This document shows, one piece after another, positions 50,643 through 58,786 of a stretch of DNA of 64,000 bases. The notes under the pieces were generated by a model. The model worked only from the letters and a program-made list of their open reading frames with translations, did no database searches and had not been told where the DNA came from. This stretch comes from Gp6-AA40 sp035571515 (GTDB taxonomy: Bacteria > Acidobacteriota > Vicinamibacteria > Vicinamibacterales > UBA2999), in assembly GCA_035571515.1 (NCBI GenBank), contig DATNCQ010000216.1, positions 1 to 64,000 on the forward strand, read 5' to 3'. The stretch's first letter is position 1, and the number at the start of each line of letters is the position of its first letter. The position numbers and the translations under genes were made by a program.

Positions 50643-50667
50643 TGCCTTCCTTTCAATTGCCGTCTTT

Positions 50668-51492
50668 TCACTGCGCTCGCCAGCGCTCCGGCGGTCCGTA
50701 TCCCGCGTCCTTCCAGATCGCCTGCGCCTCGGATGATGCGAGGTACTCGAGCAGCGCTTTCGCGCCCGCGGGGTCGCTCGCGTGCGTGGAGATGAATCCG
50801 ACCACCGACAGCGGCACGGTGAGGCTTCGCGGCACCACGCCGACGATGTCGTACTTCTCCTTGTCGGGAACCATGTCGCTGAGCATCAGCATCCCGATGT
50901 CGATGTCTCCGTTGGTGAGCCGCGTGGCCGTCTTGACCGTGTTCCGCGTGGCCTCCGCAGAGATGCCTTGCGAACCGGGGCCGAGCTCGACCTCGCTCTT
51001 GCCGGCGACCTGGTCGTAGATCCCGAGCTTCGTCAGCGTTTCGAGCGGCCCCTGCCCGGCCACCGTGAAGTCCGGATCCTCGTATCCGATCCTCTTGGCG
51101 GCGAGCAGCGCTTTCTTCACGGCATCAGGCGTCGAGATGTCAGGCTTCGGCCGTCCCTTCGGTACGCCGATCGCGGTGAGGATGCTCGTCACCGGGGTCC
51201 CGCTGTCGAGGACGATGCTCCCGGACGTGAGCGCTCCCGGGAAGGGCGAGATGACGAGTGAGACATCGAGCGCCTGCCCCTTGGCAACCATTCGTCGTGT
51301 CTCGACGCCGTTGCCGAAGGTCACCTTGACCTTGCGGCCGGTCTTGGCCTCGAAGCCGGCGATGATCTTCTGGGTGGGCACACGCATCGGCCCCACGGCC
51401 AGCAGCGTGATCTCACTCTGTCCCTGGGCATGCGCAGGCGAACCAGCGCACGCGAGCGCGATGGCCAGGAGGGCCGAACTTAGCGTCTTCAT
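50668..51492 (-). CDS. Orphan ModA-like substrate-binding protein
   Basis: The 274-residue protein has a signal peptide (MKTLSSALLAIALACAGSPAHA) and the periplasmic type-2 binding fold of the ModA/extracellular solute-binding group: GPMRVPTQKIIAGFEAKTGRKVKVTFGN, DVSLVISPFPG, TPVTSILTAIGVPKG and FISTHASDPAGAKALLEYL. The usual ligand Ser of molybdate-binding ModA near the N-terminus is replaced (GPMRVP rather than ASS-type), so an oxyanion ligand is uncertain. No permease or ATPase gene is nearby, so it may act with distant components or as a receptor. Confidence 0.82.
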   Translation of the reverse strand: MKTLSSALLAIALACAGSPAHAQGQSEITLLAVGPMRVPTQKIIAGFEAKTGRKVKVTFGNGVETRRMVAKGQALDVSLVISPFPGALTSGSIVLDSGTPVTSILTAIGVPKGRPKPDISTPDAVKKALLAAKRIGYEDPDFTVAGQGPLETLTKLGIYDQVAGKSEVELGPGSQGISAEATRNTVKTATRLTNGDIDIGMLMLSDMVPDKEKYDIVGVVPRSLTVPLSVVGFISTHASDPAGAKALLEYLASSEAQAIWKDAGYGPPERWRAQ

Positions 51493-51575
51493 CGGAGAAC
51501 TCCTGCAATGTCCAGAGAGACCTGAGGCCCCCTTGGGAGTTGGGAATTGGTCGTTGGAAGTTGATCGAACGCCAC

Positions 51576-52448
51576 CTATTGAGCGCGCCGGTAGTGCTCC
51601 GTGGTCGTGCGCGGCGCGACCTTCATCGTCTTCATCTTCTTGATGTACTCGGGGTACAGCGTTTCCTCGCCGCCGAGCGCGGCCTCGAGCGGGATCCCGT
51701 ATTCGGTCGCGAACTCGCTCAGCACGTCGTTCTTGCCGGGCAGGAAGCTCGGCACCTTGCCTGCAGGAACGATCGTGCCGTCCGGGCTGATTTCACACGG
51801 GAACGGCGGAATGATCTGGTCGGGATCGAAGATCCAGCTGGATTCGCGAATGTACGGCGCCGTCATGTAGAGCGGGTCGTTGATGATGAAGACGATCGTC
51901 AGCACGTTGCCGTAGCGATGCACGCGCGTCGTTACCGTCGCGCGTTCGCTCTTGGGCACTCCCGTCCGCGTGAGATACGCCTCCTTGAGATGCGTGGTCG
52001 TGTAGACCAGGGTGTTCCGCTCCCAGTGTCCGGTCGAGAATCCCGACCACTTGTGCGCCGCGTTCGCCGAGGGATGCGGACGGCCATCGAGGTAGATCAC
52101 CTGTTCGGGCTCCTGCCAGGCGACGTGCAGGCGCAAGCCGACGGGCTGCCGCGATTCGTTGTCCACCTCGGTCGTGATGCGCAGCTGCGACACGGAGACA
52201 CGCAACCCGATGTCGATGGGGTGCGGTCGGCAGAGGTTCTCCGGGAGATCGAGCTGCTCGGGATGAAAGCTCTCCGCCCGCAGGCGCCCCGCCTCGTTGA
52301 GCGGGATGCCGGTGTAGTCGCCGATGTCCATGTGGTCGTTGTAGACGCGTGGCGACCACTCGCCGATCAGGTTGACCTGTGCGCTCGCCGGCCGGCTCGC
52401 GAGCGCCGCGAGCACGAGCAGAATCAGCGTGGTTCGTTTGCGTGGCAT
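51576..52448 (-). CDS. Secreted DLTG-W-related protein (member 6, divergent)
   Basis: The 290-residue protein has a signal peptide (MPRKRTTLILLVLAALASRP). The motifs are weaker: VNLIGEWSPRV replaces DLTG-W, followed by GIPLNEAGRLRAESF, which parallels VPLNPEGRRVAAAW in the neighbouring gene. Near 155 come GFSTGHWERNTLVYTTTHL, ERATVTTRVHRYG and IINDPLY. It overlaps the end of its upstream neighbour by 25 bases and forms an operon with DUF6152 and MBL genes. The Gly of WEG is Arg here. Function is unknown. Confidence 0.75.
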   Translation of the reverse strand: MPRKRTTLILLVLAALASRPASAQVNLIGEWSPRVYNDHMDIGDYTGIPLNEAGRLRAESFHPEQLDLPENLCRPHPIDIGLRVSVSQLRITTEVDNESRQPVGLRLHVAWQEPEQVIYLDGRPHPSANAAHKWSGFSTGHWERNTLVYTTTHLKEAYLTRTGVPKSERATVTTRVHRYGNVLTIVFIINDPLYMTAPYIRESSWIFDPDQIIPPFPCEISPDGTIVPAGKVPSFLPGKNDVLSEFATEYGIPLEAALGGEETLYPEYIKKMKTMKVAPRTTTEHYRRAQ

Positions 52449-53269
52449 GTCGTCGGATCCCAGCCGGATGCGTCCGGCAGCTTCTTGAAGTGGGCGTGCA
52501 TGAGAAGAGGCTCGATCAGGTACTGCGGATCGGTCACCATCGTCGTCACGACGAGCCAGGTGTTTTTCGAGTAGGGATCGGAGAACGTATCGAAGTACTC
52601 CTCGACGAGCGCGTTGCCGCTGTACGGCACGCCGTTCTTCTGCAGGTAGCCCGGACGCAGGCGCGTGGTCACGACCTTCAGATAATCGGCTGGCTTCTGC
52701 TGCGCGCCGGTGACGATCAGCCGGCCGTCCTTGTCCTGGACCGGACCGCCCTGCCCATCGCGCCGATCCCGTGGCTGGTCGCCGCCCCACTCGGCCTGCG
52801 AGTAGCCCTGCCACGACGGCTTTTCGCTCGGAGACGGCGATCCCGTGAAATGGAACAACCGCGTCTGGGTTCCCGAGTCCGTATCCAGGCGCAGCGTGTT
52901 GTCGTCCTGCCAGGTGATGTGCAGGCGCCCCGGAACCTGGAGGAGCCCGCCGGCGCCGTACGCCCTGCAGGCCTCGCCGCTGGATTCATCCTTCGCGGGA
53001 TCCCAGGCCGCCGCGACCCGGCGGCCTTCGGGGTTGAGCGGAACCATCGTGTAATCGTTCTTGTCCGGCACCAGCATCCGGAAGCGCCACTTCTCGGTGA
53101 CTTCCGATACCCAGTAGCCCGTGTAGTCGTCTTGCGCGGCGGCGCGCGCAGAGCCTGGAGGCCCGGCCTGCGCTGCGGCCGGCGCACCGCCCCCACGCTG
53201 CGCGGTGATGTGGGCCGCCGCCAGCATCGTCAACGCGGCGGCGAGCGGAACGACTCGGCGCATGTCCAT
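52424..53269 (-). CDS. Secreted DLTG-W-related protein (member 5, divergent)
   Basis: The 281-residue protein has a signal peptide (MDMRRVVPLAAALTMLAAAH...ITAQ) and a Gly/Ala-rich linker. DDYTGYWVSEV replaces the DLTG-W motif, then VPLNPEGRRVAAAW, LHITWQDDNTLRLDTD and a C-terminal FDTFSDPYSKNTWLVVTTMVTDP, where only the terminal V-x-DP strand of the family core is recognisable; the WEG-type core is missing. It starts two bases after the DUF6152 stop and overlaps member 6. An ATG at 53263 is an alternative. Assignment to the family rests mainly on context and the opening motif. Confidence 0.7.
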   Translation of the reverse strand: MDMRRVVPLAAALTMLAAAHITAQRGGGAPAAAQAGPPGSARAAAQDDYTGYWVSEVTEKWRFRMLVPDKNDYTMVPLNPEGRRVAAAWDPAKDESSGEACRAYGAGGLLQVPGRLHITWQDDNTLRLDTDSGTQTRLFHFTGSPSPSEKPSWQGYSQAEWGGDQPRDRRDGQGGPVQDKDGRLIVTGAQQKPADYLKVVTTRLRPGYLQKNGVPYSGNALVEEYFDTFSDPYSKNTWLVVTTMVTDPQYLIEPLLMHAHFKKLPDASGWDPTTCHANEPR

Positions 53270-53271
53270 GA

Positions 53272-53673
53272 TCAGAAATTCGCGGCGGGACCCTGATACT
53301 TGAAGCCGTCCGACGGCCGCTCGAGGACCATCAGCAGCAGCCGATGATCCTCGGCGATACGCCCGGGATACCCCGTGACGATGACGCGATCGCCGGCGCG
53401 AAGCGTCGAGGCGGTCAGCCCGCCCTCGGTGAGCTGCTGCGGCGCGGCGCCCTCGACCACCCAGACCTGCTTCTCACCTTTCGCGTCGGTGGCCTCGATG
53501 CGCATGAACGAGTGCGGGTTGCGCCAGATGAACTCCTTCAGCGTCCCCTCGACCTTGACGACCTGACCGTGGACATAGGTGGCGGTCGCGGAATGATGGG
53601 CGAAGGCCCGGCCGTCGGCCAACGCGACGACCATCAGCGCGCTCGCGGCGCAGACGAGCAATCCAGGTTTCAT
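53272..53673 (-). CDS. DUF6152 family secreted protein (copy 2)
   Basis: The 133-residue protein has a signal peptide ending RAFAHHS. It then shows YVHGQVVKVEGTLKEFIWRNPHSFMRIEA and QVWVVEGAAPQQLTEGGLTASTL, corresponding block by block with copy 1 (AHHS, VSGTVARIEFINPHSYLTV, LKPGDELTV). AGGAG lies upstream of the ATG. It sits 11 bases after the MBL-like gene and two bases before the DLTG-W-related pair, so the order DUF6152 then DLTG-W repeats that of the 26-27 kb locus. Function unknown. Confidence 0.85.
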   Translation of the reverse strand: MKPGLLVCAASALMVVALADGRAFAHHSATATYVHGQVVKVEGTLKEFIWRNPHSFMRIEATDAKGEKQVWVVEGAAPQQLTEGGLTASTLRAGDRVIVTGYPGRIAEDHRLLLMVLERPSDGFKYQGPAANF

Positions 53674-53684
53674 GCAACTCGCTC

Positions 53685-54665
53685 CTAGTTACTTGAACGG
53701 CCCCCGCTGGTCGTGGTGAGACTCCGATAGGCCGCCTCGATGAACATGTCGGTCGTCCAGCTTCCCGTGTCGTGGCCATAGAGCGGGTCGTAGTCCCGCG
53801 TCGGTCGCGCGGCCTTCACCTGCTCGAGGGTCATCCCGCTCTTGATCATGTCCTGCAGGCGGTCGCGGACGATGGTGACCATCTGGTGATAGATGTCGAG
53901 GTCTGCCACGTCGCTGAGCCGTCCGTGGCCGGGAACGATCATCGTGCCCCCTTCCATGTGGTCGGCCGGGATCGCCATCTGCCGCAGGCGGTTGAGTCCT
54001 TCGAGCACTCCCTGGAGACTGCCGCCGCGTTTGAGGTCGATGATCGGGTATTCCGTCGGATCGAAGATGTCGCCGGTGGCGATGACGTCCGCGCGGCGGA
54101 ACATGACGATGCTGTCGCCGTCGGTCGTCGCCGGCTGATGGAAGATCTGGATGCCGTCGCCGTTGAACGACAGGTTCTTCTGCGGTCCCGAATACGTGTC
54201 GTTCGGCCAGGCCTGTTCCGGCACGGGCGGCGCGGCGTTCCGATCGCTCATCCGCTCCAGGATCGAGCTGAAGCCGACGATGAACACGCGCGCCTGCGCC
54301 GCGCGGGCGATGGCCAGCGGCCGGCCCGTGCGCGCGAAGTTCGCGTTGCCGCCGACGTGATCGCTTCGTTCGTTCGTGTTGATGATGTAGGTGACCTGGC
54401 CCTTCGACACGCCGCGGATGCTCTCGAGGATCTTGTCGGTCGAGCCTGCCACGCCGGAGTCGACGAGCAGGACGCCGTCGTTGCCGACCTGCACCGTGAT
54501 GTTGCCGCCCGCTCCCGCGAGCATGCTGACGTTGCCGCGGACGGGCAGCAGTTCGATGGCGGGGCTGTTCTGCGAATAGACGAACCGCGCCGGGCCGAAC
54601 GCGCCGGCAAGCAGGAGCGCCGCAGCAGCCCGGAGGAGGCCGGGCCTTGATGAGAACGGCTTCAT
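53685..54665 (-). CDS. Secreted MBL-fold protein with degenerate metal site
   Basis: The 326-residue protein has a signal peptide and the MBL fold (GNITVQVGNDGVLLVDSGVAG, TGDIFDPTEYP, MIVPGHGRLSD). The metal motif H-x-H-x-D-H reads N98-E-R100-S-D102-H103, and the third His of the first zinc site is T180 (PATTDGD instead of AHTDGD). D102, H103, D199 and H247 remain, so only the second metal site is complete. It may bind one metal or have lost hydrolase activity. It heads the operon with DUF6152 and the two DLTG-W-related genes. The start at 54665 replaces a longer frame. Confidence 0.85.
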   Translation of the reverse strand: MKPFSSRPGLLRAAAALLLAGAFGPARFVYSQNSPAIELLPVRGNVSMLAGAGGNITVQVGNDGVLLVDSGVAGSTDKILESIRGVSKGQVTYIINTNERSDHVGGNANFARTGRPLAIARAAQARVFIVGFSSILERMSDRNAAPPVPEQAWPNDTYSGPQKNLSFNGDGIQIFHQPATTDGDSIVMFRRADVIATGDIFDPTEYPIIDLKRGGSLQGVLEGLNRLRQMAIPADHMEGGTMIVPGHGRLSDVADLDIYHQMVTIVRDRLQDMIKSGMTLEQVKAARPTRDYDPLYGHDTGSWTTDMFIEAAYRSLTTTSGGRSSN

Positions 54666-54751
54666 ATTTACGCGGCAGATTGTAACGCAACCGCGACGGG
54701 AAGCCGGGGTCCACGGCGAACCAGTTTCGGGCCGGCAGACCGGCACGCGCG

Positions 54752-55537
54752 TCAGCGTTTCGCCGGTTTCGCCGTCCCGTTCGCCTTCACGCCGCCGTGG
54801 CTTCTGCACGCGTTTTCCTTGCGCGTCGCCTCGTCCTTCGTGCCGTCTTTCGCGCCTTCCTTGGTCGCGCTGCCGGGCGAGGGTTCGCCGAGGAGCAGCC
54901 GGTTCTTCGGCGTGATCTCGGCGGGGATGGTCTGCGTCCGGACGTGATAGCCGCGCTCCTCGAGCCGCACCGCACGCATCACGTCGATCGCCAGCGCGCC
55001 GTCAATCCATCCCGACAGCGAGCCGCCGTGGTTGATGGCCAGATCGTGGCAGCAAGGCAACACGGCCACCCGCGCGCGCGCGGCTGCCGCCCGATCGAGA
55101 ACCGTATCCGCGAGAGTCCCGCATGCGTGCGCGGAGACCACGAGGTCTGTATCGGAGAGCGGTACCGACTCGAGTGAACGTTCCTCGAAGAGGAAGCGCC
55201 CGTCGAGGCGAGGCCACGCGTCGACGAGCGCGTCGTGAACGGCGCGACCCGACTTCGGCAGCGTCGTGTCGACGAGCAGCGCCTGCGGCGACGAGTTGTC
55301 GAGAATCAGCAGGACGTGCGCGAGCAGGCCGTGGCCCGCGGCGAGATCGACGATGCGGCCGCCGCGAAACACGCGGCGGATGCGGCGCGCCATCTCCCAC
55401 GCTTCGTAGAGCTCCTTGCGCGGGAGGCAGCCGGCGTGACAGACCGAGCGCGCCAGCCGGTCGAACAGCGAGTCGCCGGGAAACCGCTCGAGGTCGCGAT
55501 TGGTGAGGCGCCCCTTGGAGGAATGGGAAAACGTCAC
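54752..55537 (-). CDS. SAM-dependent methyltransferase (Methyltransf_32-like)
   Basis: The 261-residue protein has motif I IVDLAAGHGLLAHVLLI at about 62-78, an acidic residue at the end of strand 2, and DTDLVVSAHACGTLADTVL, then VAVLPCCHDLAINHGG. The PCCHD block after a GLA/HACG segment is typical of Methyltransf_32 proteins (METTL25-type). No signal peptide. GTG at 55537 is the only start supported. The C-terminus is a low-complexity Lys/Thr/Glu tail. It follows the amidohydrolase by 18 bases on the same strand. The methyl acceptor is unknown. Confidence 0.85.
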   Translation of the reverse strand: MTFSHSSKGRLTNRDLERFPGDSLFDRLARSVCHAGCLPRKELYEAWEMARRIRRVFRGGRIVDLAAGHGLLAHVLLILDNSSPQALLVDTTLPKSGRAVHDALVDAWPRLDGRFLFEERSLESVPLSDTDLVVSAHACGTLADTVLDRAAAARARVAVLPCCHDLAINHGGSLSGWIDGALAIDVMRAVRLEERGYHVRTQTIPAEITPKNRLLLGEPSPGSATKEGAKDGTKDEATRKENACRSHGGVKANGTAKPAKR

Positions 55538-55555
55538 GAGCAGTCTCGTGGCCGC

Positions 55556-57001
55556 CTAGTTGATGCCGACCTGGCCGCGCGCCGCGTCGCGCAGCTTGAC
55601 CGAATCGTATCCGACGCCGTCCTTGAAGACGGTGACGACGTCGTAGATCTCCGCCGGTGTTCGCACCGGGTCGCCGCGGACGATCACGAGGTCGGCGCGT
55701 TTCCCTGTCGCGATCGACCCCAGGCGTTGCTCCTCGCCCAGGATCCGCGCGCCGTTCAGCGTCATGATCTGGATCGCCTGCTCCGGCGTGAACCCCGCCT
55801 GCACCAGCAGCTCGTAGTTGCGCAGATCGCCAAGGCCGGGAAGCACACCGGTTCCCCAGGGGTCGACGCCCGCGCCAAGGAGTCCTCCCGCGGCGACCAG
55901 CGTTCGTTCCCACGCCATCATCTTCTGCAGCAGTCGGGGCGGCACGCTGAACGCGGCTGTCTCGAGCCCGGCGTGGATGCTCTCGACTTCCTTGCGCGTG
56001 TCGGTCGCGAGCAGGTCGAGCGCGCGGGGATCGAGCGGACGATCGGGGATGAACGACTCGTACGTGGCCAGCGTGGAGACCACCGCGGTCCGGTTCCGAA
56101 CGATCAGATCGATCGTCGCCTTGACCTGCGGGCTGTCGACGTCGACGTCGGCCTGGACGCGCTGGTTCCCCGGCGGGCAGATGTCCGGCTGCTTGCCGGG
56201 TATGTAATCGGTGTTCGTGATGAACCCGTGCTGCAGGAGGTCGATGCCGAGCGCGGACGCCTCGGTGAAGGTGACCGAGCAGAGGTGGCCGGTCACGCGC
56301 AATCCGCGCGCATGCGCCTCCTCGATGGCCGCGCGGAGCACCTCGCGCGTCTCGGCCCCGAGGAACTTGATCCAGGTCGCGCCCTCTTCCGACCAGTAGC
56401 GCACCGCCCGCCGCGCCGCCTCCGGGGTGCCGACCTTCAGGCTCATCGGATTGCGCGCGGCCTCCCCATCGAGGTACGGGCCCGCGATCAGGAAGCGCGG
56501 GCCGGGTGTCCGCCCCTCGTCGACGGCCCGTTTCAGGCTCACCTCGTGGTAGGGGAGCATGCTGCCAGCCGTCATCGCGGTGGTGACGCCGTACGCGAGA
56601 TAAAGCAGCGGGCCGGTAACGTTCAGCGGCGTCACCCGCGTGACGCCGCCGAAATAGGTGTGCTCGTGCAGGCCGACGAGGCCCGGCAGGACCGTGTGAT
56701 TCGACAGGTCGAGAACTCGTGCACCGGCCGGAACCGCCGTCGACGCGAAGGGGCCGATCGGCCCGAGGCGGTTCCCTTCGAGGATCACGGTCTGGTCGGT
56801 CCGCGCGGGCGTCCCGGCACCGTCGACCACGCGCACGTGCGTGAGCGCGACGACCGGCGCGTTCACCGTAACAAACGGTGCAAGGGCCGCTGGCAGCGGC
56901 GCCGGTTGCTGTCCCGCGAGCGGAGCGGCCAGGAGCAGCAGCGCGGCGGCGGCCGCCTGCAACGCTCGGATGACGGTGTGCCTCGGGACAGCGCGCGACA
57001 A
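55556..57001 (-). CDS. Secreted amidohydrolase-superfamily protein
   Basis: The protein (481 residues from the TTG at 57001) has a hydrophobic signal segment (LQAAAAALLLLAAPLAG). The amidohydrolase domain has VVDGAGTPARTDQTVILEGNRL, the metal motif GLHEHTY, a central WIKFLG Lys that could be the carboxylated bridge, GHLCSV and LQHG His ligands, and the final GSIATGKRADLVIVRGDP typical of dihydroorotase/imidazolonepropionase-like enzymes. The frame stays open to an ATG at 57079, but that would overlap the divergent gene at 57072, so TTG is preferred with moderate certainty. Probably a periplasmic hydrolase of amides or peptides. Adjacent methyltransferase gene follows 18 bases later. Confidence 0.82.
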   Translation of the reverse strand: MSRAVPRHTVIRALQAAAAALLLLAAPLAGQQPAPLPAALAPFVTVNAPVVALTHVRVVDGAGTPARTDQTVILEGNRLGPIGPFASTAVPAGARVLDLSNHTVLPGLVGLHEHTYFGGVTRVTPLNVTGPLLYLAYGVTTAMTAGSMLPYHEVSLKRAVDEGRTPGPRFLIAGPYLDGEAARNPMSLKVGTPEAARRAVRYWSEEGATWIKFLGAETREVLRAAIEEAHARGLRVTGHLCSVTFTEASALGIDLLQHGFITNTDYIPGKQPDICPPGNQRVQADVDVDSPQVKATIDLIVRNRTAVVSTLATYESFIPDRPLDPRALDLLATDTRKEVESIHAGLETAAFSVPPRLLQKMMAWERTLVAAGGLLGAGVDPWGTGVLPGLGDLRNYELLVQAGFTPEQAIQIMTLNGARILGEEQRLGSIATGKRADLVIVRGDPVRTPAEIYDVVTVFKDGVGYDSVKLRDAARGQVGIN

Positions 57002-57055
57002 CCTGGCCGCGGATCTTATCGCTTCTTTTTGTCCATCCGCGCTGCGCGCCTGCCC

Positions 57056-57061
57056 TATAAT
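57056..57061 (+). promoter_or_regulatory. Candidate -10 element (TATAAT)
   Basis: TATAAT lies only 11 bases before the ATG at 57072, so transcription would begin almost at the start codon and the mRNA would be close to leaderless. TATAATCCGG is the same extended sequence as at 18212. No good -35 at 17 bases. Confidence 0.4.
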
Positions 57062-57071
57062 CCGGCCACCT

Positions 57072-58784
57072 ATGCGCAACTCCTACCATCCTCCGCATGT
57101 CCTGCAGGGCCGCCTCGCGGCGAGCGTATGTTTTGTCGCGACCGTCGCGGCGCTCTTCGTCGTCACGGGCTATCTGCGCGCGCAGGCGCCGACGCTGAAC
57201 AGGGACGTGCCGCCGATGCTGCCGCTGAAGCAGGTCGCCTACATCAAGGCCTCGAACGCCGAAGCGTACGACCACTTCGCGTGCGGCGGCGGCAACCAGG
57301 GCCACACCGGAACCTCGATTTCGATGAGCGGCGACGGCAATACGATGGCCGTCGGCGCGCCGTTCGAGAGCGGCGGTGCCCGCGGCGTCAACGGGAACCA
57401 GGCCGACAACTCCATGTACGCGGCGGGGGCCGTCTACGTCTACGTCCGCCAGGGCAATGCGTGGACGCAACAGGCGTACGTCAAGGCATCGAACCCCGGG
57501 CTGAACGATCATTTCGGATCGTCGGTCGCGCTCAGCCGCGACGGCAATACGATGGCGGTCGCGGCGCACTGGGAAGCGAGCGCCGCGACGGGCATCAACG
57601 GCAACCAGAACGACGACTCGATTCCGCAGGCCGGCGCCGTCTACGTGTTCACGCGCACGGGGACGACGTGGACGCAGCAGGCGTATGTGAAGGCCTCGAA
57701 CACCGGCAAGGCTGACGAGGCGAACACGCCTGGCGACGGCGATCAATTCGGCTTCTCGCTGGCGCTGAGCGGCGACGGCAACACGCTGGCGGTCGGGGCG
57801 ATCACCGAGGACAGCGGCGCGCAGGGGATCAACGGCAACGACAAGGATGACGCGGCGGTGTCCGCGGGCGCGGTCTACGTGTTCGCGCGCACGGGGACGA
57901 CGTGGCGCCAGCAGGCCTACGTCAAGCCCGCGACCAACGAGGCGGGCGATCTCTTCGGCTTCTCCGTGGGGCTCAGCTTCGACGGCAACACGCTCGGCGC
58001 GGCGGCGTTCAACGAGAGCAGCTCGGGCCGTGGCGTCAATCCGCCGCACGACAACAAGTTCGGCCAGTCCGGCGCGCTGTTCGTGTTCACGCGCCAGAAC
58101 GGCACCTGGAGCCAGCAGGCGTTCATCAAAGGATCGAAAAGCGAGCCGAGCGACGGGTTCGGCTTTTCCCTCTCCATGAGCGAGGACGGGAACACGATCG
58201 CGGTCGGCGCCGGCGATGAAGCCTGCCTGACGCCGGGCATCGATCCGCCGGGGTGCGCGGACGACGCGCCGCCCGGGCGAGGCGCGAACATCTGGGTGGG
58301 CGCGGCTTATGTCTTCGCCCGCAACGGCGCCACCTGGAGCGAGCAGAGCTTCATCAAGGCCCCGAACGCGCGGCCGTACAACTCGTTCGGCGTGCGGCTC
58401 GCCTTGAGCGGCGACGGCAATGCGCTCGCCGTCACGTCCTATCTCGACGACAACGCAGGCCACGGCGTTCGTCCGCCGCAGGTCTCCCAGTTCCTCATCC
58501 AGGAAATCTTCAACGGCTGGCGCGAGCACAAGAACGAGGCGGAGGAATCGGGTTCGGCGTATCTCTTCACCCGCAGCGGCGGCAAGTGGACGGCCGGCGC
58601 CTACATCAAGGCCGACAACACCGATGCAGGCGACGAGTTCGGCAGCGCCGTCGCGCTGAGCGGCGACGGCCACACGATGGTCGTCGGCGCGCACCAGGAA
58701 GACGGCGCCGCGCGCGGCGTCAACGGGAATCAGGCCGACAACACGGCAGCCGATTCCGGAGCGGCATACGTGTTCGCCTATTGA
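57072..58784 (+). CDS. Secreted seven-repeat FG-GAP protein
   Basis: The 570-residue protein has an N-terminal hydrophobic signal (ASVCFVATVAALFVVTGYL). Seven FG-GAP repeats follow. Each has the pattern D-x-FG-x-S(V/L)-x-LS-x-DGNTxAVGA, a variable loop with GINGNQ, then AGAVYVFTRTG and TWTQQAYVKASN. They are seen at about 77, 138, 214, 281, 342, 426 and 517. Seven repeats would close an integrin-alpha-like beta-propeller, and DGN/D loops suggest calcium binding. It is probably exported to the periplasm or surface. The membrane-anchored gene at 58787 begins two bases after the stop, so they are probably one transcript. Confidence 0.85.
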   Translation: MRNSYHPPHVLQGRLAASVCFVATVAALFVVTGYLRAQAPTLNRDVPPMLPLKQVAYIKASNAEAYDHFACGGGNQGHTGTSISMSGDGNTMAVGAPFESGGARGVNGNQADNSMYAAGAVYVYVRQGNAWTQQAYVKASNPGLNDHFGSSVALSRDGNTMAVAAHWEASAATGINGNQNDDSIPQAGAVYVFTRTGTTWTQQAYVKASNTGKADEANTPGDGDQFGFSLALSGDGNTLAVGAITEDSGAQGINGNDKDDAAVSAGAVYVFARTGTTWRQQAYVKPATNEAGDLFGFSVGLSFDGNTLGAAAFNESSSGRGVNPPHDNKFGQSGALFVFTRQNGTWSQQAFIKGSKSEPSDGFGFSLSMSEDGNTIAVGAGDEACLTPGIDPPGCADDAPPGRGANIWVGAAYVFARNGATWSEQSFIKAPNARPYNSFGVRLALSGDGNALAVTSYLDDNAGHGVRPPQVSQFLIQEIFNGWREHKNEAEESGSAYLFTRSGGKWTAGAYIKADNTDAGDEFGSAVALSGDGHTMVVGAHQEDGAARGVNGNQADNTAADSGAAYVFAY

Positions 58785-58786
58785 CC

